A stretch of DNA of 32,443 nt. It comes from Bacillota bacterium (GTDB lineage Bacteria; Bacillota_A; Clostridia; Lachnospirales; Lachnospiraceae). This document shows, piece after piece, positions 24,143-31,876 of this stretch; the first letter of the stretch is position 1, and each line of letters starts with the position of its first letter. Where the stretch lies: the NCBI GenBank assembly GCA_023443925.1, contig JAEZSL010000389.1:1-32443 (forward strand). The letters are read 5' to 3'. The position numbers and the translations under genes are program-made. The notes under the pieces are model-generated. The model saw only the letters and a list, made by a program, of their open reading frames with translations, had not been told where the DNA came from and made no database searches.

Positions 24143-26629
24143 TTAAATCAATGTTTTAATTTCCAATTTACCAATCTGCGCCGGCTTTCTACCATCCGGC
24201 ACCCCATGAAGATTTGCTGAAATCCCCTGAAAACCAGAAATTTTATTACGAAAAGAAACTTTTTTCTCTTTATGGCTGCTGTGAAATAAACGGACTTGGG
24301 ATTTACCTTTATGGTGTAAAATTGTAACTGTTTCCACAGATTTATTATCACAGCAAAAAACCGTTAATTTATTATAATCCGGTTTACCAGACAGCCGCTG
24401 TACTAACAACGGTTCCCTGACCAGAGATTCTTCATATGGAATATATGCCTGCTCCCAATCAGAACTATGGGGCAGTATGGAATACCCTATCTTACATTTT
24501 CCCCGAAGCGGCTGATAGCCCCACCAGAAATTACTGTGGTACCCAAAACCTAAGGTCAGTGTAAAAAGATTATCTGTCAGTGAATATCCGTTTACATGAT
24601 CGCAGAAAATTGTAAGCCCTGTATTGGTACTCTCCTGATAGAAATCAACATATCCATTGATAATATTATGCTTAATGTTTTTCCAGGAATCAAAACGAGT
24701 GTCTTCTAATCTGCTCTCATACACATCAAAGGGAGCGCTCTTTATCACTTTAACCCTGCTGTTTCCTAAGGGGAATTGTACTCCTATTTTATAATCCTCT
24801 CTGCAGGAGGATCTTTTTGTTCCGTGATATCTCTCTTCCGGTTCTGGTTCATATGGATAACCAATTTCCGTATCCGTGTCAAAATTAACTGTGGTTTCAA
24901 AATCAATACGGCGGTCATGGCGCCGTATTATTACGGTATTTTCAAATTCTATGCCTTTAAACTCCCCTTTAAAACAAAGCTTGGTATAAATAGCACCATG
25001 AGAGATCAGCTTAAATTCTACAGAAGTATCCATGCTTCCTATAAACTGTTTTTCAGCAATGGAATAACCACGCAAACTTCCAAATCCACTTAACCCTTCC
25101 GCATAATCCCGTTTCGTTTCCTTGTCATATAACCGAAGGATCGAACCTCCTTTGGTCAAGTCAAACACTATAGTAAAATAATTGTTGGATACCTCTACGG
25201 TATCTTTTGTTTGCTTTAAAACCATGGGTTCTTTCTTCTCCGGCATGGCAGATGGGACAACCCGGTAAGCCGAATAACCTATTCCATCAACGAAAGCTTC
25301 AAATCTTACCACCGCCGCACCGATGGAACCGTCTTCATAAAAACGGGTTGGATCAATTTGGGAATGTATTTCCTTATTATTTTCATCATACACCACCAGA
25401 CTACGGACTCCAAAATCAAATCCCAGAGCAATTTCAGCCTGGGAGCTGCGGGGATTACCCACCGTATTATATACCCCCAGCCATATCTCCTGCTCCGGTG
25501 TGGCAGGAGAAGCCTGTGCTGTTACAGCAGTTGCAGCTGCAGCCATCGCAAATTCAGAGATTTTATCCAGCAGAGCACAGCAGCCTGCAGCCAGTGCATT
25601 GGACTGGAAAGCCCACATACGGGTGCCTTCTCCGCAAGTAGCACAAATATAACCGTCATGGTGCTGTGCCTGCATAAGCATTTTCCATGCTTCCTTTAGT
25701 AAACTATAATATGGTTCTAACTCTTCGTTGCCGTTACCGGCCCCGGCTATGGCCAGTAATTTCTCCGTCTGCAATATCCGGTTTTCCGCCTTTCGGACAT
25801 TGCGAAGCATCTCCTGTAAAATACGGTTCCCCCAGGGAAGTGCCACCAGTACATCCTCCTGTGAAAATACTGCTTCTCCGCTGATCAGCGAGCCAAACCG
25901 GTTAAAATACTCCCGCCATGTCACATATTCCACATCAATGCCCTGCACCAAAGGCTTTGACGCCCATCCAAGATCCTGTAAACACATGCCAACGGGGGCC
26001 TGAATACCATTACGGTTACATTTCTCCGCAAAGTCTTTCACTAAAGGCAAATCATAACCGGAAGCTTCCGTAGCATTGCAGCTGATTAATTCTTCACACT
26101 CGTATCGCGGAACAGCCGGAATGGAGGAGCCGTTTGGACCATACAGACGAATGATTCCTCCAGACATCTTAGCCATATAACCGCCCCAGGCTGTGGGATT
26201 TTTCAGACTTAACCGGACATATCCAAGCTGTGTAAGTATCTGGGGCAGGGCTGATGTAAAACATGGTTCCTGTACTGCATAAGTATCCACGAAAGCTTCG
26301 GCAAAATGTACTTTTATGGTCTCAATTCCATAAAGCAGCTGACGGATATTACTCTCACCGTTGACGGCCCAGCAAAAGGGCTGTGCATAACTGCCGCTGA
26401 TAAATTCCAGGCGGCCAGCTGCAGACAGTTCTGAAAATGATTTTTGCAGTCTATGATATGTTTTAGCATCATGGCTTTTTATATATTCCCAGGATTCCGG
26501 TTCGATCTCTAAACTAATTTTCCATTCCGGGTAAACTTCCATTGCATGGAGGATATCCTGCCAGGAGCCTTCCGGCATATGGCCGCGGATACCTCCATGA
26601 TAGCCGTCTACAAAATACAATTTACTCAT
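24143..26629 (-). CDS. GH38-like alpha-mannosidase with altered active-site motifs
   Basis: 828 residues, cytoplasmic. It has the length and order of GH38: N-terminal catalytic domain with YFVDGYHGGIRGHMPEGSW (5-23), EIEPESW, the region YAVQEPCFTSALPQILTQLGY (117-137), the three-helix segment with MLMQAQHHDGYICATCGEG (318-335), then a C-terminal beta domain. In classical GH38 enzymes zinc is held by an H-x-D motif at the start and the nucleophile Asp stands in a DPFGH-like motif. Here the first is replaced by DGYHGG and the second has Glu121 in QEPCF, whereas the later HHD is kept. An Ala/Thr-rich insert (about 355-375) lies between domains. An alpha-mannoside is the likely substrate, but mechanism or specificity may differ. 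It follows the MalF-type permease by 62 bases. Confidence 0.82.
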   Translation of the reverse strand: MSKLYFVDGYHGGIRGHMPEGSWQDILHAMEVYPEWKISLEIEPESWEYIKSHDAKTYHRLQKSFSELSAAGRLEFISGSYAQPFCWAVNGESNIRQLLYGIETIKVHFAEAFVDTYAVQEPCFTSALPQILTQLGYVRLSLKNPTAWGGYMAKMSGGIIRLYGPNGSSIPAVPRYECEELISCNATEASGYDLPLVKDFAEKCNRNGIQAPVGMCLQDLGWASKPLVQGIDVEYVTWREYFNRFGSLISGEAVFSQEDVLVALPWGNRILQEMLRNVRKAENRILQTEKLLAIAGAGNGNEELEPYYSLLKEAWKMLMQAQHHDGYICATCGEGTRMWAFQSNALAAGCCALLDKISEFAMAAAATAVTAQASPATPEQEIWLGVYNTVGNPRSSQAEIALGFDFGVRSLVVYDENNKEIHSQIDPTRFYEDGSIGAAVVRFEAFVDGIGYSAYRVVPSAMPEKKEPMVLKQTKDTVEVSNNYFTIVFDLTKGGSILRLYDKETKRDYAEGLSGFGSLRGYSIAEKQFIGSMDTSVEFKLISHGAIYTKLCFKGEFKGIEFENTVIIRRHDRRIDFETTVNFDTDTEIGYPYEPEPEERYHGTKRSSCREDYKIGVQFPLGNSRVKVIKSAPFDVYESRLEDTRFDSWKNIKHNIINGYVDFYQESTNTGLTIFCDHVNGYSLTDNLFTLTLGFGYHSNFWWGYQPLRGKCKIGYSILPHSSDWEQAYIPYEESLVREPLLVQRLSGKPDYNKLTVFCCDNKSVETVTILHHKGKSQVRLFHSSHKEKKVSFRNKISGFQGISANLHGVPDGRKPAQIGKLEIKTLI

Positions 26630-26691
26630 ATTTATTGTGCCTTTCCATGTGAGATACCTCTATATAGTTACATTCTTAGCTGGTTAATTTA

Positions 26692-27639
26692 CTATTGCTG
26701 GTCACCTTCATAATATACCCAGCCCTTACTGGTTTTGAAAATAATCATAGATAAAATTAAGGTAATCACTAATAAAACCCAAGCCATTGCAGAAGCATAA
26801 CCCATAGAGTATTCTGAAAATGCTTTTGTATATAGATGATACGCGAAAAAGTAAGTTGAATAAGCCGGGCCGCCGTTGGTCATGATAAAAGCCTGGTTAA
26901 ATACCTGTAATCCGCCGATTACCCCGGTGATCAGGTTAAAAAACAGGGTAGGTGTAATCATAGGCAATGTGATTTTTATAAACTGTTTGAATCCGCCGGC
27001 TCCGTCCAAGGAGGCAGATTCATATAAGGAGGCAGGAACATCCTGAAGTGCAGCCAGGTAGATCAGCATACCGCCGCCAACGGTCCACAGACTCATAAAT
27101 ATTAAGGAAGGTTTTGCCCATAGGGGATCCGTCAGCCAGCCGGGGCCTTCAATTCCAATTTTAGCTAAGGCTGTATTTAAAAGCCCAAAATTGGGTTCCA
27201 TGATCCACAGCCACAACAAAGCGGTCGCAACCGACGATGCAATTGTCGGCAGGTAAAAAAGTGTTCTGAATACCCGCATACCTTTCACTTTCTGATTCAG
27301 AAGCATAGCCACTAAAACTCCGGCGGCTATTCCAAGAGGAACGCTTAATACCGCATAAAAACCAGTATTCCAAAGAGATTTAAAGAAAAGCGGGTCTTGG
27401 GTAAGCATATATATGTAATTGTATAATCCAATCCATTTCGGCGGTTTCAATGTATTGTAGCTGGTAAAGCTATAATACAGGGACGAGCAGATGGGATATA
27501 AAGTAAAAATAAGAAAGCCAAGAATCCAGGGAGACGCAAATAAATACCCTAAAATCCCTTCTTTCGTCTGCATACGTAATCCAGAACTTTTCTTTTGTCT
27601 GACCGCTGCTGATTTTTTGTTGTTTTGATGTATGTTCAT
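26692..27639 (-). CDS. Carbohydrate ABC importer permease, MalF/UgpA-like
   Basis: 315 residues. A basic N-terminal tail is followed by LGYLFASPWILGFLIFTLYP (about 30-49), the common first span of UgpA/MalF-type permeases, and by five more spans. The EAA coupling loop is ASLYESASLDGAGGFKQF and KITLPMITPT (about 205-233). It imports an oligosaccharide together with the MalG-type permease and binding protein encoded upstream. GGAAAGGAAA precedes the start. The usual neighbour order is broken, since the binding-protein gene lies between the two permeases, and a MITE-like element sits 21 bases upstream. No ATPase gene is present; Firmicutes often use one shared MsmK-type ATPase. Confidence 0.92.
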   Translation of the reverse strand: MNIHQNNKKSAAVRQKKSSGLRMQTKEGILGYLFASPWILGFLIFTLYPICSSLYYSFTSYNTLKPPKWIGLYNYIYMLTQDPLFFKSLWNTGFYAVLSVPLGIAAGVLVAMLLNQKVKGMRVFRTLFYLPTIASSVATALLWLWIMEPNFGLLNTALAKIGIEGPGWLTDPLWAKPSLIFMSLWTVGGGMLIYLAALQDVPASLYESASLDGAGGFKQFIKITLPMITPTLFFNLITGVIGGLQVFNQAFIMTNGGPAYSTYFFAYHLYTKAFSEYSMGYASAMAWVLLVITLILSMIIFKTSKGWVYYEGDQQ

Positions 27640-27660
27640 ATTAAGCTTTTCCTTTCCTGC

Positions 27661-27832
27661 ATTACGGATTTTAGGTAATTGTGAAACACCAATGTTGCAT
27701 CTATATACCTTACAATTAGTACAATTTCATAGCCAAATACGTCCCGGAGTGCAACTGAAGCTAGAAACAAATATAAATTATATGGTATATTTGGAAAACC
27801 ATAACGTTTCGCAATTACCTAATTACGGATTT
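27661..27832. mobile_element. MITE-like element with 11-bp target duplication
   Basis: A 150-base AT-rich segment (27672-27821) has 16-base terminal inverted repeats, TAGGTAATTGTGAAAC on the left and GTTTCGCAATTACCTA on the right, differing at one position. It is flanked on both sides by the perfect direct repeat ATTACGGATTT (27661-27671 and 27822-27832), as expected for a target-site duplication. Inside lie GTTGCA/TGCAAC and TATGG/CCATA inverted repeats. No protein of its own is credible. This is the structure of a miniature inverted-repeat transposable element; 11-base duplications are known for IS4/IS231-type transposases, but the parent element is not identified. Confidence 0.7.
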
Positions 27833-27850
27833 GATCACACTCCATAATTT

Positions 27851-27942
27851 TGGCAGTACCGCAAGCAAGCTTGCGGTATGCCAGGGAGCAAGTATATAAA
27901 GTACACCTCGCCGGTTTAAACCGGATCTTTGCAATCCGGTTT
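27851..27942 (-). other. Two strong intercistronic hairpins after the binding-protein gene
   Basis: AAACCGGAT/ATCCGGTTT (27918-27926 with 27934-27942) forms a 9-bp stem whose inner copy can instead pair in CCGGTTTAAACCGG (27911-27924). TACCGCAAGC/GCTTGCGGTA (27857-27866 with 27869-27878), extended by TGGCA/TGCCA across one bulged base, gives a stem of about 15 bp (27851-27883). Neither is followed by T on the minus strand. They lie just after the binding-protein stop, where such hairpins commonly protect its message and raise it over the permease message. Confidence 0.6.
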
Positions 27943-27982
27943 GCCAAGAAGCGGAGGACTTAATTACAAAATGAAAATATGA

Positions 27983-29341
27983 TTAGTTCGTAGCTTCGTA
28001 ACTCTTGATTTGTGCTTCAACTGCTTTCTGAGCATCATCAAGAGCCTGTTTGGGTGTTTTTAGTCCATTTTGGGCGGCCTCAATTTCAGGAGACAGCGCA
28101 TTCCACCAGTTCTTTGCTTTCATTATGAACTTATTGGGTACTGCGTAAGGTAAATCCCCGACAATAATCTGCCAATCCGGATCTGCTTTAATTTCTTCGC
28201 TGGTTTCCATAGCTTTTTGATTGGCTACCGGCCATTTATTCTGAACAGCCCAATACTGCTGATTCTCAACATTTGTCATAAAGGAAACAAACTTCCAGGC
28301 AGCTTCTACTTTAGCAGGATCTCCATGATCAAATACTTCTAAATCGAAACCACCGCCGGTAGCTGCACGAACTCCGCCTTCTGCCGGTATCGGAATAGGA
28401 GCAAGACCATAGTCCATATCCGATTCTGCTAATTTTTTATAGAAGTCATTTACATTAACTTCCATAGCCACAAATCCTGCCAGGAATGGATCTATACCGG
28501 TCGTAGCGGAAGAAGACTTAAGAGACTGGGCCTGTTTAGCACCATACTTATTTGTCATGTCTACATACCATTCCAATGTTTTTAAAACCGTGTCGTTATT
28601 GATAATCGGGTTATCATTTTCGTCAAACAACTGTCCGCCGCGTCCGTCCAGATAATCCATAAAGGAAGCATTGCCTAGAGAAGGATGAAAGCCCATGACT
28701 TCAATGTTTCCTTTGGCGTCAAGTTTGGTCAGTTTGTCCGCATACGCTTCCAGCTCCTCCAATGTTTTCGGCGGCTTTTCCGGGTCCAGTCCGGCATCCC
28801 GGAACATCTGCTTATTGTAAACAAGCATACGGGTTCCCCATATCAGCGGCATGCCATAAATACCTTCCTCATAAGAAACATATTTTACAGCAGCTTCATA
28901 AAACTGATCCATGGCAAAACCATCTTTCTCAATATATGGTTTCAAATCAGCAAGAACACCGGAGGCTGCACGGAAGTTGCTGTCTTCCAGACCCATAAAG
29001 CCTACATCAGGACCGGTACCGGCCGGTATTGCCGTATCCATTTTAGATAGAAAATCAAAAAAACTGATTCCAAGGTCTTCTACAAAAACCTCATCCTGTG
29101 ATTCATTAAAATCCTTAATCAGCTTATCATGTACTTCTTTAAATGCATCACCCTCCGGAAAGATATGCCAGTATGTAATCTTCACCTTTTCTTTTGGCTC
29201 ACCGCCTGTCTTTTGTGTGTCCGTGCCCCCAACTGCTCCGGAACCTGTTGTGCCATCACTATTGCTGCAGGCTGCCATTGTCATAACCAGCAAAACAGCT
29301 AATAATACGGACAAAATCCTTTTACTGAACTTTCCTAACAT
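27983..29341 (-). CDS. Carbohydrate ABC importer binding lipoprotein (SBP_bac_1)
   Basis: 452 residues from MLGKFSKRILS, the ATG with GAGGAGG six bases upstream; a GTG/ATG 16 codons earlier lacks a site. The signal peptide ends in the lipobox MAAC with Cys25, followed by a Gly/Ser/Thr linker. The mature part is a family 1 sugar-binding fold: VKITYWHIFPEGDAFKEV, GTGPDVGFMG, YGMPLIWGTRMLVYNKQMF, DAGLDPEKPPKTLEEL and a late AWKFVSFMTNVENQQYWA. It captures oligosaccharide outside the membrane for the flanking permeases. It lies 92 bases after the MalG-type permease gene and 343 bases before the MalF-type gene, a gap filled with hairpins and a MITE-like element. Confidence 0.92.
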   Translation of the reverse strand: MLGKFSKRILSVLLAVLLVMTMAACSNSDGTTGSGAVGGTDTQKTGGEPKEKVKITYWHIFPEGDAFKEVHDKLIKDFNESQDEVFVEDLGISFFDFLSKMDTAIPAGTGPDVGFMGLEDSNFRAASGVLADLKPYIEKDGFAMDQFYEAAVKYVSYEEGIYGMPLIWGTRMLVYNKQMFRDAGLDPEKPPKTLEELEAYADKLTKLDAKGNIEVMGFHPSLGNASFMDYLDGRGGQLFDENDNPIINNDTVLKTLEWYVDMTNKYGAKQAQSLKSSSATTGIDPFLAGFVAMEVNVNDFYKKLAESDMDYGLAPIPIPAEGGVRAATGGGFDLEVFDHGDPAKVEAAWKFVSFMTNVENQQYWAVQNKWPVANQKAMETSEEIKADPDWQIIVGDLPYAVPNKFIMKAKNWWNALSPEIEAAQNGLKTPKQALDDAQKAVEAQIKSYEATN

Positions 29342-29433
29342 AATTTTTCCTCCTCTTGAATATTTGATGTAATTTATTTTTTCAGTCACTGATTAAAAAT
29401 AGATCTGTGGCCGAATAAATACGGATTGACTTG

Positions 29434-30321
29434 TCAGCCTTTGATTCCTGTAAGGGTAATTCCTTTGACAAAGTAATTTTGAAAGCTGAAAAATAATACC
29501 AGGGTTGGTATGGCCGTCACAATGGAGGCTGCCATCAAAAGATTCCACTGAACTCCCGAATAGCCTTTAAATGCACGCAGACCAAGGGCAATTGTATATA
29601 ACTTGGGATCTGTCAAATAGATTAATGGCCCAAAGAAATCATTCCAGGATCCCATAAAAGTAAATATGGCTATTGTTGCAAGGGCCGGTTTACAAAGCGG
29701 CATCATTACCTTAGAAAATATTCTTATTTCCGAACACCCGTCAATTCTTGCTGCCTCAGCCAATTCATTGGGCAGTGTCTTAAAGAATTGCCTCAGCAGG
29801 AAAATGTTGAAAGCACCGCCGCCGAAAAAGGAGCCTGCTACCAGCGGCAGATAGGTGTTTAACCAATTAAATTTCTTATAAAGTACAAATAAAGGTATCT
29901 GTGTAACCTGTCCGGGTAACATCATGGTAGCCAGCATAATAATAAACCAGATATCCCTCCCCTTCCAGCGAAGTCTTGCAAATGCGTACGCCACCAAGGA
30001 TGAGGATAAGATGGTTCCAACCATATTGATGCCGGTGATAATTAATGTATTAATGGTGTATCTTCCAAAGGGCATTACGGTCATAGACTTGATATAGTTT
30101 TCGAAATGAATCTCTGTCGGAAAGAAATTAGGCAGAATCATTTCTCTGTTATTTTTCAGAGAAGTCATAAGCATCCATATAAACGGAAACATAAATAGTA
30201 TGCTTAATGTAATTAATAGAAAATATATAATCACATCTTTCATTGTTTTTTTCCTCCCCCGTTTACGAAAATAACTTCTTTGATAACTTGTTTGTTCTAT
30301 AAGAACATTTTGACTGCTCAC
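29434..30321 (-). CDS. Carbohydrate ABC importer permease, MalG/UgpE-like
   Basis: 295 residues from a GTG start with GGAGG seven bases upstream. A basic N terminus (YFRKRGRKKTMK) precedes the first span (about 27-46), then FPFIWMLMTSLKNNREM, FFPTEIHFENY and FGRYTINTLIITG, all typical of MalG/UgpE permeases. The EAA loop is NELAEAARIDGCSEIRIFSK with MMPLCKPALATIAIF (about 184-218). The protein ends FQNYFVKGITLTGIKG, a common ending in this family. It is the first gene of the minus-strand operon of cluster B and diverges from the GntR-LacI regulator across a 450-base control region. Confidence 0.92.
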   Translation of the reverse strand: MSSQNVLIEQTSYQRSYFRKRGRKKTMKDVIIYFLLITLSILFMFPFIWMLMTSLKNNREMILPNFFPTEIHFENYIKSMTVMPFGRYTINTLIITGINMVGTILSSSLVAYAFARLRWKGRDIWFIIMLATMMLPGQVTQIPLFVLYKKFNWLNTYLPLVAGSFFGGGAFNIFLLRQFFKTLPNELAEAARIDGCSEIRIFSKVMMPLCKPALATIAIFTFMGSWNDFFGPLIYLTDPKLYTIALGLRAFKGYSGVQWNLLMAASIVTAIPTLVLFFSFQNYFVKGITLTGIKG

Positions 30322-30375
30322 ACTGTTACCTCCCGCATTAATGTATACTTTATTTGTCTATTAAAACATATTTAT

Positions 30376-30404
30376 ATGCTAACACGTGACTTGATATTCG
30401 TCAA
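30376..30404 (-). promoter_or_regulatory. Candidate promoter of the transporter-mannosidase operon
   Basis: On the minus strand TTGACG (30399-30404), a 17-base spacer and TAGCAT (30376-30381). The -35 box is good and the -10 box moderate. The TGTATAC site at 30341 would lie about 30 bases downstream of the start point. Confidence 0.5.
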
Positions 30405-30661
30405 TACATTATAGGTTATTTTTTAATTTTTCTCTTTTGTTATTCATTTTGTACATTATTACAAATAAATTTACCAAAAAGCATATATAAGCCTATTTTA
30501 TTGTATACTTTTTTAAAAACATGTATTGTGTGTAACTCCTTTACGATATTTATATAATAAAATACGGATTTTTTAATTAAGATTGATCCGGCCGAAAACT
30601 AAAAGCCGCTCTGAAACCCCTAAAAACAGCACCTTACCGTCTCCATAACATTGATATTAAC

Positions 30662-30689
30662 TTGACTTTTCTCAATAATATTGTATACT
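30662..30689 (+). promoter_or_regulatory. Promoter of the GntR-LacI regulator
   Basis: TTGACT (30662-30667), a 16-base spacer and TATACT (30684-30689). The -10 box is inside the third TTGTATACTTT site, which points to autoregulation. Confidence 0.7.
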
Positions 30690-30771
30690 TTAATTAGTTT
30701 GTTTTAAAATCAAATCAAATGAGTTATAAATTGCATAAGTCGTATTATTAATAGCAGAGGAGGGTTTAAAT

Positions 30772-31836
30772 TTGGAGAACGAATTAAAGTATGAGACAGT
30801 AAAACAAGCAATATTAAATCAAATTCAAACCGGTGAGCTTCGGCCCGGTGATAAACTGCCCAACGAAGAAGACTTTATGAAACTTTTTCAGGTAAGTGGG
30901 ATTACAATCCGAAAAGCTTTGACCGAATTAGCAAATGAAGGATATATCGTAAGAATTAAAAGAAAAGGATCTTTTGTTAATGAACTAAAATCCACAGCCA
31001 ATTCAAGTCATTTAATTGCATTAATTTTATCAGCTGAAGATTATTATGACATATCTTATATGAAAATCATTAAAGGTGCCCAACGATTGGCGGCAGAATT
31101 CAACTACTCCTTAATCGTTGAATGGAGCAGTGAGAATCTGGCGGTGGAACAGGCATCGATTCTAAAAATATTGGACAGGAATGTCGACGGTCTTTTAATT
31201 TATCCCTTTGATCCGGTCAAAAGCCAGAATAATTATAAATTAATCGAACAAAAAAAAATCCCCTATGTATTAGTAGACCGTTACAATATAGATCACCCCT
31301 GCTATTTTGCAGGCTGTAATAACCATGACGGAGCTATATTAGCTACCAGAGAGTTGTTGCGCCTGAAACATACCAAGATTAAATTTGCAAGTTACCACTA
31401 CTTTCTTAATTCCGAGCAGGAACGATATGACGGGTTTTGCAGTGCGATGCGCCAGGCAGGACTTCCGGTAAATGAAGAAAGCTTATTAACCAGCATTGAT
31501 TATGATGAACTGGCACAAAGTATTCTGAAACGTGAAGTTACCGCTATCTTTTGCAGCAACGATAAACTTGCTGTTAAAATAATTAAACAATTATTGAATC
31601 ATGGTATTAAAATCCCACAGGACGTATCCATAATGGGCTTTGATGATTGGGATAATTCCAGAGACCTGCCGATACAATTATCCACGGTCAGACAAGTCTT
31701 TGAAGAAATCGGCAGCAGTGCCGCAAACTTGCTTATTAATGCAATCCAGGGCAAGGTTCAGGGGGGGAATACCAAAGTATTATCCGGTGTTTCTTTAATT
31801 ATGCGGGATTCCACCAGTGTAAATCCCTATGCTTGA
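30772..31836 (+). CDS. AraR-like transcriptional regulator: GntR winged helix fused to LacI-type sugar-binding domain
   Basis: 354 residues from a TTG start with GGAGGG seven bases upstream. Residues about 1-70 are a GntR-type winged helix: YETVKQAILNQIQTGELRPG, DKLPNEEDFMKLFQVSGITI, RKALTELANEGYIVRIKRKG. From about residue 78 it is a LacI/periplasmic-binding-protein-like sensor with LIALILSAEDYY, DGLLIYPFDP, FAGCNNHDGAILATRELL, AIFCSNDKLAVKII, DVSIMGFDDWDNS and LSTVRQ. AraR of Bacillus subtilis has the same fusion and is a repressor released by sugar. It probably controls the divergent importer-mannosidase genes and itself; the effector is likely a mono- or oligosaccharide from the imported glycan. 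A second esterase gene follows 40 bases downstream. Confidence 0.92.
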   Translation: MENELKYETVKQAILNQIQTGELRPGDKLPNEEDFMKLFQVSGITIRKALTELANEGYIVRIKRKGSFVNELKSTANSSHLIALILSAEDYYDISYMKIIKGAQRLAAEFNYSLIVEWSSENLAVEQASILKILDRNVDGLLIYPFDPVKSQNNYKLIEQKKIPYVLVDRYNIDHPCYFAGCNNHDGAILATRELLRLKHTKIKFASYHYFLNSEQERYDGFCSAMRQAGLPVNEESLLTSIDYDELAQSILKREVTAIFCSNDKLAVKIIKQLLNHGIKIPQDVSIMGFDDWDNSRDLPIQLSTVRQVFEEIGSSAANLLINAIQGKVQGGNTKVLSGVSLIMRDSTSVNPYA

Positions 31837-31876
31837 TAAAGAAACAACTTTTTACAAAGGAAAGGAAGAATTTATT

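Larger units (their letters stand above)
30341..30691. repeat. Three TGTATACTTT sites, candidate operators of the GntR-LacI regulator
   Basis: ATGTATACTTT, TTGTATACTTT and TTGTATACTTT occur at 30341, 30501 and 30681, spaced 160 and 180 bases, each containing the palindrome GTATAC. One lies between the minus promoter and the MalG-type start, one midway, and one exactly on the -10 box of the regulator's own promoter. This suits repression of both directions, with possible looping. Confidence 0.5.
30322..30771. promoter_or_regulatory. 450-base divergent control region of cluster B
   Basis: AT-rich, without genes. It contains outward promoters on both strands, three copies of a (A/T)TGTATACTTT site (30341-30351, 30501-30511, 30681-30691), the inverted repeat TTGTA-CATTAT-TACAA at about 30457-30472, and CACGTG near 30383. 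A short GC-richer stretch at about 30585-30650 shows nothing I can name. Confidence 0.6.

Noticed and set aside
27632..27847. 71-codon plus frame across the gap before the MalF-type permease
   Set aside because: It spans the MITE-like element and both target duplications, has no ribosome site and no protein-like features.
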